From: Erysipelotrichaceae bacterium
GTDB taxonomy: Bacteria; Bacillota_I; Bacilli_A; Erysipelotrichales; Erysipelotrichaceae
Assembly (NCBI GenBank): GCA_017561615.1
Contig: JAFZBT010000133.1
Location: forward strand, 1 to 11,644
Reading direction: 5' to 3'
DNA: 11,644 nucleotides
Both the position numbers and the translations under genes were made by a program. The notes beneath the pieces were generated by a model, which was given only the letters and a program-made list of their open reading frames with translations, was not told the DNA's origin and made no database searches. Shown here piece by piece: positions 6,552-11,644 of the stretch; the first letter of the stretch is position 1, and each line of letters starts with the position of its first letter.

Positions 6552-7888
6552 AATACGACATTGCGATAATCGGCGCCGGGCCGGGCGGCTACACCGCAGC
6601 CTTCAGGGCGGCCGATGAGGGACTGAGCGTCGTCATCTTCGAGAAGGACCGCTTCGGCGGTACCTGCCTTAACCGCGGCTGCGTTCCCACCAAGGCGCTG
6701 CTGAAAAGCGCCACCCTGCTCAGCGAGATCAGAAATGCCGGAACCTTCGGCATCAGCGTGACGGAAGTCAGCCATGACATGCAGGCCATGGCCATGCGCC
6801 GCGATCAGATCGTCGAGCGCCTGCGCGCCGATCTGGAAAAGGCAGTGAAAGCCAAAAAGATCACCCTGGTCACCGGCCAGGCGGTGATAACCTCGCCGCA
6901 GACGGTGGAATGCGGGGGTGAAGAATACCAGGCGCAGAACATCATCATCGCCACCGGTTCGCAGGTCTCCCTGCCGCCGATTCCCGGCATTGATTCCCCG
7001 CAGGTCATAACCTCCAATCAGCTGCTGGAAAGACAGGAGATCGACTATCAGTCTCTGACCATCATCGGCGCCGGCGTCATCGGCGTTGAGTGCGCTTCGA
7101 TCTACCTGGCGCTGGGAAGGCCGGTCACCATGATCGAAATGGCTGACCGCATTCTGCCGACCATGGATCCCGAGATCGCCCAGCGGCTGAGCGCCCATCT
7201 GAAGAAGCGGGGCGCCGTCATCGTGACCGGTGCCCGGGTAAGCGCCATTGAAGGCGACACGGTATGTTACCTGGACCGCAAGGGTCAGCAGTGCCGCTGC
7301 AGCAGCGAAGCCATCCTGGTGGCCACCGGCAGAAAAGCTTCCGTTGAGGGCCTGCTTGGCGAAGGCGTCAGCCTGGAAGTCAGCCGGGGAATCGTCGCTG
7401 ACGGAAACGGCAGGACATCCGCGCCGCACATCTACGCCATCGGCGATGCCGTCAGCGGCAACATTCAGCTGGCTCACGTGGCCATGGCCCAGGGAGAAAA
7501 CGTCATTGACATCATTCAGGGACGTCAGCCGTCCGTGGACATGAAGACGGTGCCCAGCTGCCTGTACACCGATCCGGAAGCGGCCAGCGTCGGCCTTTAC
7601 GAACAGCAGGCCAGAGAACAGGGCATCAGCGTCCGCTGCTCCAAGAGTGTGACCGGCGGCAACGGCAAGTGTCTGATTGAAAACGCCGAGAGCGGCTACG
7701 TCAAGCTGGTAATGGACGAAAACGACGTCATCATCGGCGGACAGATGGTCTGCCCGCACGCTACCGAGATGATCGGCGAGATCGCTCTGGCGGTGGAAAA
7801 GAAGCTGACCGCCGGTCAGCTGGCTGAGGTGATCCATCCTCACCCGACCGTCAACGAGATGATCGCTCAGGCCGCCGGAAAGCGTTAG
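6548..7888 (+). CDS. lpdA: Dihydrolipoamide dehydrogenase (L protein / E3)
   Basis: This FAD-dependent flavoprotein re-oxidises the dihydrolipoyl arm of GcvH and passes electrons to NAD+, completing the glycine cleavage cycle. Visible: the FAD-binding GAGPGGY (9-15), the redox disulfide FGGTCLNRGCVPTK with Cys40 and Cys45, the NAD-binding GAGVIG (174-179), the second FAD motif APHIYAIGD, and the active-site HPHPTVNE with His432 and Glu437. The length, 446 residues, is slightly short for the family, and there is no extra N-terminal lipoyl domain. AAAGGAG (6536-6542) precedes the ATG by five bases, and the start overlaps the lplA stop by four bases. It is the last gene of the operon, so this E3 is presumably dedicated to glycine cleavage, although it could also serve 2-oxoacid dehydrogenases. 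Confidence 0.96.
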   Translation: MKYDIAIIGAGPGGYTAAFRAADEGLSVVIFEKDRFGGTCLNRGCVPTKALLKSATLLSEIRNAGTFGISVTEVSHDMQAMAMRRDQIVERLRADLEKAVKAKKITLVTGQAVITSPQTVECGGEEYQAQNIIIATGSQVSLPPIPGIDSPQVITSNQLLERQEIDYQSLTIIGAGVIGVECASIYLALGRPVTMIEMADRILPTMDPEIAQRLSAHLKKRGAVIVTGARVSAIEGDTVCYLDRKGQQCRCSSEAILVATGRKASVEGLLGEGVSLEVSRGIVADGNGRTSAPHIYAIGDAVSGNIQLAHVAMAQGENVIDIIQGRQPSVDMKTVPSCLYTDPEAASVGLYEQQAREQGISVRCSKSVTGGNGKCLIENAESGYVKLVMDENDVIIGGQMVCPHATEMIGEIALAVEKKLTAGQLAEVIHPHPTVNEMIAQAAGKR

Positions 7889-7910
7889 GAAAACCGCAGA
7901 AAAAGACATG

Positions 7911-7937
7911 CCGGGGATCGGAAGATCCCCGGTTTTT
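7911..7937 (+). terminator. Terminator of the gcv operon
   Basis: CCGGGGATC (7911-7919) and GATCCCCGG (7924-7932) form a perfect 9-bp stem closed by a GGAA (GNRA-type) loop and followed at once by TTTTT. This is a textbook rho-independent terminator and separates the gcv operon from the next unit. Confidence 0.95.
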
Positions 7938-7954
7938 AGCGGGAAAAGGGAAGA

Positions 7955-7993
7955 GTTTTCTATGAAAACACTTTCATGAAAAATTTTTCACAA
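7955..7993. promoter_or_regulatory. Cluster of palindromes, probable operator array
   Basis: Two 14-base sites abut exactly: TGAAAACACTTTCA (7963-7976) and TGAAAAATTTTTCA (7977-7990). They share TGAAA/TTTCA half sites and match at 11 of 14 bases; the second is a perfect palindrome. An overlapping third palindrome is GTTTTC-TAT-GAAAAC (7955-7969). The array stops eight bases before the putative -35 of the next gene. The first site resembles a CcpA cre box but has CA instead of the central CG. The right side (TTCACAA, 7987-7993) equals a Rex half site, while the left half does not match well. The binding protein is therefore not identified. Confidence 0.5.
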
Positions 7994-7998
7994 ACCCC

Positions 7999-8030
7999 TT
8001 GCAAAGCCGTTTAAAAGGGTATAGTATGAT
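7999..8030 (+). promoter_or_regulatory. Promoter of the 144-residue protein gene
   Basis: TTGCAA (7999-8004) is a good -35. The -10 region reads TATAGTATGAT (8020-8030) and offers TATAGT (15-base gap), TAGTAT (17-base gap) or TATGAT (20-base gap). The exact -10 is unclear, but the placement between a palindrome cluster and a ribosome binding site supports a promoter here. The start of transcription would fall at about 8032-8037. Confidence 0.62.
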
Positions 8031-8031
8031 G

Positions 8032-8055
8032 TTCCGCTGAAGCAGCGGAAGGAGG
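8032..8055 (+). promoter_or_regulatory. 5' leader hairpin abutting the ribosome binding site
   Basis: TTCCGCT (8032-8038) pairs perfectly with AGCGGAA (8044-8050) around a GAAGC loop. It would sit at or within a few bases of the mRNA 5' end, and the AAGGAGG ribosome binding site (8049-8055) starts on its last two bases. 5'-terminal hairpins of this kind are known to protect mRNAs from decay; a role in gating translation is the alternative. There is no T-run, so it is not a terminator. Confidence 0.55.
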
Positions 8056-8063
8056 AATTTCAG

Positions 8064-8498
8064 ATGAATTTAACCTTAAATGCGAATTACGACACCGTAG
8101 TAATGGCCGGAAGAGCCGTCAGACTCAATGAGGAATACGACCACAGCACCATGGTCAACCGCCTGGTGGAAACCGTCGGCAACGCCGATGATGAAGCTGC
8201 GATCAACTATATCCTCGACACCGATTATGAAAACAGTGATCCATATATCCGGGAAGTCTACAACGGACTTGTAGGCCAGCTCAATGACAGGGCCCGCATC
8301 TTCAATACCTTCAGCATCGAGACCGCCATGCTGCACCGCAACGTCGGCGCCGGCTTCTGCGCTCTGGTCAGAAAGGAAGACTACAACAGGACCGTAGCCA
8401 TCGTTGAGAACATGCTGCACGTGCTGGGACTTGATGAGAAGTACAGACTGCACAGCAGATATGGAAATCAGGCTGTCTACACCATTACCAGAAAGTAA
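8064..8498 (+). CDS. Uncharacterised 144-residue protein, own transcription unit
   Basis: I do not recognise this family and assign no function. The ATG lies eight bases after a perfect AAGGAGG, so the start is secure. The protein has no signal peptide, no membrane segment and no repeated motif; it has a single cysteine (in GAGFCALV) and an acidic middle (NADDEAAINYILDTDYENSD). The C-terminal third (DYNRTVAIVENMLHVLGLDEKYRLHSRYGNQAVYTITRK) alternates likely helix and strand, so a small cytoplasmic mixed alpha/beta protein is a reasonable guess. It stands alone between two terminators, with its own promoter, a palindrome cluster upstream, a 5' leader hairpin and a strong ribosome binding site. 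These signs suggest a well-expressed, regulated gene. Coding quality looks real: GC-rich third positions as in its neighbours, with the AT-rich regulatory region stopping at the start. Confidence 0.85.
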   Translation: MNLTLNANYDTVVMAGRAVRLNEEYDHSTMVNRLVETVGNADDEAAINYILDTDYENSDPYIREVYNGLVGQLNDRARIFNTFSIETAMLHRNVGAGFCALVRKEDYNRTVAIVENMLHVLGLDEKYRLHSRYGNQAVYTITRK

Positions 8499-8515
8499 GT
8501 AATTCAGTCGTTTAA

Positions 8516-8548
8516 GCGCTGAGCTCCCAAGGCTCAGCGTCTTTTTTT
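8516..8548 (+). terminator. Terminator after the 144-residue protein gene
   Basis: CGCTGAGC (8517-8524) pairs with GCTCAGCG (8532-8539), extendable by one G-U pair at the base, with loop TCCCAAG, then TC and TTTTTTT (8542-8548). It is a strong rho-independent terminator. Confidence 0.93.
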
Positions 8549-8557
8549 CTGCGGGCA

Positions 8558-8566
8558 TGTTATAAT
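8558..8566 (+). promoter_or_regulatory. Extended -10 promoter of the MuiA-like gene
   Basis: A consensus TATAAT (8561-8566) is preceded by TG at 8558-8559, making an extended -10. No good -35 is seen at the right distance (8537-8544 lies in the upstream terminator), which extended -10 promoters can tolerate. Transcription would start near 8572-8574, about 30 bases before the ATG. Confidence 0.65.
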
Positions 8567-8603
8567 GGATTCAGGAAAAAACCGGAATACAGAGAGGTGA
8601 AAT

Positions 8604-10097
8604 ATGACAGAATCCATAATCAGAGAGGCCGCCATCTACCGTAACGGCGCCATCATCAGAAGAACCGGCAACATCCATCTGGAAGCGGGCAAGCAGTCCG
8701 TGCAGATCTACGGCCTGACCAGGGATGCCGACACCAACACCGTGCGTCTGGCCCTTCCCGAAGGACTGGCCGGCAATAACGTCCAGGTCATGGTTCTGAC
8801 CAAGGAAGCTCAGCAGGAGATGACCAATGAACTCTGGAAGAAGCTCAACCAGACGGAAACCCGCATCGCCACCCTGAACAGGCAGATCGAGCTCTGGGAG
8901 ATCAATGCCGACTTCTCTTCCAAGGAATCCCTGAGCATCAAGGAGATGTCCGATTACATCGAGATGATCCCCGAGCGCAAGGAAAAACTCCAGAAGGAGA
9001 TCGAAAAGCTGGAAGAGGAAAAGAAGGAACTCAACAGGCAGCTGAGCGAAAAGCAGAAGGAAGCGGAACGCTACATCGTCACGGCGGACATCACCGCCGA
9101 AAAGGAAGGCGATTATCCCTTCGAACTGCGCTACTACGCCGGAAGGCTGAGCTGGCAGCCGGTCTATGAGATCCATACCGACGATGACAATGACCGCATC
9201 ATGATCAGGCTGAGAGGAAAGATCCAGCAGAATACCAGCGAGGACTGGAAGAACGTGAAGGTAACGCTGTATACCGGCAATCCTTCCCTGTCAGGCACCA
9301 TTCCGCATCTGAGCCCTGAATACCTGAATTTCTACGTCCACAGCGTCCGCCGCAACTATGCCATGGGAGCGATGGCTGCCAAGGCTTCAATGGCCATGGA
9401 AGACGCCATGGTCGAATATGAGGTGGAAGAGGAAGCGCCGGCCGCCTTTGCGATGGCTGACGTGGTCAATGCCCAGGCTCAGCGGCGCGACAATAACGTC
9501 ATGATGGAATACGAACTGCCGGGCAGCTGGAACATCGATAAGGAGACGGAAGTCTACAGCGACATCAGCGATCAGTATGTTGATTGCCGCTATCACGTCA
9601 TCTCCATCCCCAAGATCGACGACAACGCCTACCTGGCCGCTGAAGTCGACACGGCCGCCCTGGAAGACCTTCAGCAGACCGAAGCTGCGGTCTACAACAA
9701 GGGAACCTTCATGGGCAACGTCTACCTCGACGCTGACATGACGGAAGAAAAGTACGATCTGTCCCTGGGCATCGACGAGACCATCAAGGTCGTCAGGAAG
9801 CAGGCCCGCAAACATTCTTCCACCGTGCTGCTCAAGGGTCAGAAGAAGACCGAGTATGAATATGAGATCAAGGTTACTTCCCGTAAGAACAAGACCTGCC
9901 AGATGACCGTCATCGATCAGATCCCGGTTTCCCAGGACAAGACCATCGTGGTCGACCAGAAGAACATCTCCTCCGGCGTCTTCAAGGAAGAAACCGGCGA
10001 GGTCAAGTGGGATTTCGATCTGGAACCTCAGCAGACCAAAACGCTGAATCTGGCCTACGACGTCGCCTGGCCGAAGGACAAGAAGATCAACATCTAG
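8604..10097 (+). CDS. MuiA-like protein (DUF4140, coiled coil, DUF4139)
   Basis: This matches the architecture of the 'mucoidy inhibitor A' family, whose biochemical role is not established. Residues about 5-70 (REAAIYRNGAIIRRTGNIHLEAGKQSVQIYGL) look like DUF4140. A charged coiled coil spans about 72-157 (KEIEKLEEEKKELNRQLSEKQKEAE). The DUF4139 beta-rich domain starts near 175 (YYAGRLSWQPVYEIH, then NTSEDWKNVKVTLYTGNPSLS) and runs to the end (LNLAYDVAWPKDKKI). An Ala/Met/Glu-rich stretch at about 250-300 looks like a flexible insertion within DUF4139. There is no signal peptide or membrane segment, so it is probably cytoplasmic. The length, 497 residues, is usual. GAGAGGTG just before the ATG supports the start. 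It has its own extended -10 promoter and terminator, and converges on nrdD; neither neighbour hints at its role. Confidence 0.88.
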   Translation: MTESIIREAAIYRNGAIIRRTGNIHLEAGKQSVQIYGLTRDADTNTVRLALPEGLAGNNVQVMVLTKEAQQEMTNELWKKLNQTETRIATLNRQIELWEINADFSSKESLSIKEMSDYIEMIPERKEKLQKEIEKLEEEKKELNRQLSEKQKEAERYIVTADITAEKEGDYPFELRYYAGRLSWQPVYEIHTDDDNDRIMIRLRGKIQQNTSEDWKNVKVTLYTGNPSLSGTIPHLSPEYLNFYVHSVRRNYAMGAMAAKASMAMEDAMVEYEVEEEAPAAFAMADVVNAQAQRRDNNVMMEYELPGSWNIDKETEVYSDISDQYVDCRYHVISIPKIDDNAYLAAEVDTAALEDLQQTEAAVYNKGTFMGNVYLDADMTEEKYDLSLGIDETIKVVRKQARKHSSTVLLKGQKKTEYEYEIKVTSRKNKTCQMTVIDQIPVSQDKTIVVDQKNISSGVFKEETGEVKWDFDLEPQQTKTLNLAYDVAWPKDKKINI

Positions 10098-10113
10098 AAA
10101 ATGGCATAACGAA

Positions 10114-10138
10114 AAAGACCGCTTCGGCGGTCTTTCTT
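10114..10138 (+). terminator. Terminator of the MuiA-like gene (TTCG loop)
   Basis: AAAGACCGC (10114-10122) and GCGGTCTTT (10127-10135) form a 9-bp stem with a C(TTCG)G loop, one of the most stable tetraloops, followed by CTT. The A-run in front (10112-10116) means it could also act on the minus strand. Confidence 0.9.
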
Positions 10139-10151
10139 CAGTTCAGGCATG

Positions 10152-10182
10152 AGAAAACCCGGATGAGCGATCCGGGTTTTCT
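10152..10182 (-). terminator. Terminator of nrdD, probably bidirectional
   Basis: AGAAAACCCGGAT (10152-10164) is the exact reverse complement of ATCCGGGTTTTCT (10170-10182), a 13-bp stem with a 5-base loop. On the minus strand the hairpin begins about ten bases after the nrdD stop and ends in TTTTCT; on the plus strand it also ends in TTTTCT. It can therefore stop transcription from both converging genes. Confidence 0.9.
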
Positions 10183-10192
10183 AGGGTGTTAT

Positions 10193-11644
10193 CTAAGCAG
10201 CATTCTCGTTGAGGTACTTAACGATGTTGCTGACATTAGCGTACTTGCCGACCTTGCCGTCCTTCAGCACGACCAGGGTCGGTGCCTGGGAGACGTCGTA
10301 CTGATAGCACAGATCATGGCTTTCCTCAGCGTCGACCAGCTTGTATTCAACGTTGCGGTCGCTGAGCAGCTTCTTGGCCATCACGCAGTTGGGACAGGTC
10401 TTGGTGGTGAACAGCATGACCTGATCCTCAGCGTCTGTGGTGACCGGTTCCTCCGCGCGTTCTTCAATGACCGGCTGTTCCTTCTTGTTGAGCATCTGCT
10501 CAGTGCCGAAGCTGTAGGTCTTGCGGTCCTTGAATTCCTGGGCCTTGCCGTTGTTCCAGTTCTTTACCGGGCGGTAGTAGCCGGTGATGCGGGAGTAGAC
10601 TTCCGCTTCCTTGCCGCAGTACGGGCAGGTGAAGTGCTCACCGACGATGTAGCCGTGTTCGGCACAGACGGAATAGGTCGGGGACAGGGTGTAGTAAGGC
10701 AGGCGGTAGTTGTCGGCGATCTTCTTGACCAGCGCCGCGGCAGCCTTCCAGTCCGGCAGCCTTTCGCCCAGGAAGGCGTGGAAGACGGTACCGGAAGTGT
10801 AGAGGACCTGCAGCTCATCCTGAACGTCCAGAGCCTCGAAGATGTCGGCGGTATAGCCTACCGGCAGGTGTGAGGAGTTGGTGTAGTACGGCGTGCCGTC
10901 CATGTTGGCCGTGATGATGTCGGGGTATTCCTCCTTGTCATGCTTGGCGAAGCGATAGGTCGTGCTTTCCGCCGGAGTGGCTTCCAGGTTGTAGAGGTTG
11001 CCATAGGCTTCCTGGTAGTCAGACAGGCGCTCACGCATGTGGTTGAGAACGTCCTTGGCGAACTGCTGGGTCTCCTTGTGAGTGAGGTCTAAGCCCAGCC
11101 AGTTGGCGTTGAGGGCGCATTCGTTCATGCCGACCAGACCGATGGTGGAGAAGTGATTGTTGAAGGTGCCCAGGTATCTCTTGGTGTAGGGATACAGACC
11201 GGCATCCAGCAGCTTGCTGATGACCTGTCTCTTGGTCTCCAGGGAGCGGGCAGCCAGATCCATCAGCTTGTCCAGTCTGGCGTAGAAGTCCTCTTCGTTC
11301 TTGGACAGATAAGCCAGCTTCGGCAGGTTGATGGTGACGACGCCGACGGAGCCGGTGGACTCACCGGAGCCGAAGTAACCGCCGGACTTCTTGCGCAGTT
11401 CACGTAAGTCAAGGCGCAGACGGCAGCACATCGAACGGATGTCAGACGGCTTCATGTCGCTGTTGACGTAGTTTGAGAAATAAGGAGTACCGTATTTAGC
11501 GGTCATTTCGAACAGCATCTTGTTGTTCTCTGTCTCAGACCAGTCGAAGTCACGGGTGATGGAATAGGTCGGGATCGGATACTGGAAGCCGCGGCCGTTA
11601 GCATCGCCTTCGATCATGGTTTCCAGGAAGGCCTTGTTGACCAT
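10193..11644 (-). CDS. nrdD: Anaerobic (class III) ribonucleotide reductase with fused C-terminal redoxin domain, partial
   Basis: NrdD reduces ribonucleotides to deoxyribonucleotides without oxygen, using a glycyl radical installed by the activase NrdG. Only the last 483 codons are in the window; the ATG at the edge is internal, since the family needs some 250-350 more N-terminal residues. Numbering from the edge: SMCCRLRLDL carries Cys73-Cys74, at the position of the thiyl-radical cysteine loop. VCAEHGY and CPYCG give likely zinc ligands Cys327, Cys340 and Cys343, perhaps His330. RITGYYRPVKNWNNGKAQEFKDR contains the radical glycine Gly355. After an acidic linker (about 380-408) comes a thioredoxin/glutaredoxin fold at about 409-483 with CPNC (Cys417, Cys420) and a cis-proline-type QAPTLVV. 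The fusion suggests the enzyme is reduced by its own redoxin rather than by formate; that part is inference. Confidence 0.93.
   Translation of the reverse strand: MVNKAFLETMIEGDANGRGFQYPIPTYSITRDFDWSETENNKMLFEMTAKYGTPYFSNYVNSDMKPSDIRSMCCRLRLDLRELRKKSGGYFGSGESTGSVGVVTINLPKLAYLSKNEEDFYARLDKLMDLAARSLETKRQVISKLLDAGLYPYTKRYLGTFNNHFSTIGLVGMNECALNANWLGLDLTHKETQQFAKDVLNHMRERLSDYQEAYGNLYNLEATPAESTTYRFAKHDKEEYPDIITANMDGTPYYTNSSHLPVGYTADIFEALDVQDELQVLYTSGTVFHAFLGERLPDWKAAAALVKKIADNYRLPYYTLSPTYSVCAEHGYIVGEHFTCPYCGKEAEVYSRITGYYRPVKNWNNGKAQEFKDRKTYSFGTEQMLNKKEQPVIEERAEEPVTTDAEDQVMLFTTKTCPNCVMAKKLLSDRNVEYKLVDAEESHDLCYQYDVSQAPTLVVLKDGKVGKYANVSNIVKYLNENAA

Noticed and set aside
6491..7909. Long minus-strand open frame (472 codons) opposite lpdA
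   Set aside because: It lies entirely across lpdA, whose motifs are unmistakable. The translation is rich in Asp, His, Gly and Val as expected for the reverse frame of GC-rich codons, with no recognisable domain.
7977..7993. A true Rex operator before the 144-residue gene
   Set aside because: The right half TTCACAA matches, but the left half at the proper spacing reads ATGAAAA rather than TTGTGAA, and the palindrome centre implies a longer spacer; kept only as a possibility.
10007..10873. Plus-strand open frame of 288 codons running from the MuiA-like gene into nrdD
   Set aside because: It overlaps the end of the MuiA-like gene, crosses two strong terminators and is antisense to the conserved NrdD region; its Val/Leu/Ala-rich translation is a shadow.
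11642..11644. ATG at the right edge as the start of nrdD
   Set aside because: The encoded sequence begins in the middle of the conserved NrdD core and the family is several hundred residues longer at the N-terminus; the ATG is an internal methionine.

Overview
The window reads as an anaerobic or fermentative member of the Bacillota (Firmicutes), moderately GC-rich in its genes. The pointers are a two-subunit glycine decarboxylase (GcvPA/GcvPB), a tandem glycine riboswitch, strong AAGGAGG-type ribosome binding sites, a lipoate-scavenging ligase inside the gcv operon, and a class III oxygen-sensitive ribonucleotide reductase. The genus cannot be fixed from the sequence; Erysipelotrichia-like and clostridial lineages are both possible.

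Layout, left to right. Bases 1-428 hold the C-terminal end of an SPFH/band-7 membrane-scaffold protein. Then comes a small two-helix membrane protein of unknown function (481-1044). A promoter with an extended -10 (1069-1097) starts a leader carrying a complete tandem glycine riboswitch and its terminator (1123-1303). The leader controls a tightly packed six-gene operon: gcvT, gcvH, gcvPA, gcvPB, lplA and lpdA (1323-7888). It closes with a strong GGAA-tetraloop terminator.

The six genes form a self-sufficient glycine cleavage module. GcvPA/PB decarboxylate glycine onto the lipoyl arm of GcvH, GcvT releases ammonia and makes methylene-tetrahydrofolate, LpdA re-oxidises the arm, and LplA attaches lipoate to GcvH. 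The riboswitch should turn the set on when glycine is plentiful. The riboswitch geometry (kink-turn pairing, both P1 helices, overlap of the second P1 with the terminator) can be read directly.

Downstream is a single-gene unit for an unrecognised 144-residue protein (8064-8498). It has a dense cluster of palindromes before its promoter, a hairpin at the predicted 5' end of the mRNA, a strong ribosome binding site and its own terminator. This is the least explained part of the window. It is followed by a separately promoted MuiA-like protein (DUF4140/coiled coil/DUF4139, 8604-10097).

On the minus strand, running in from the right edge and converging on the MuiA-like gene, is the 3' part of nrdD (10193-11644). 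Its product carries a C-terminal thioredoxin/glutaredoxin-type domain with a CPNC motif. Two hairpin terminators separate the convergent genes. No tRNA, rRNA, CRISPR array, insertion sequence or phage gene was seen.
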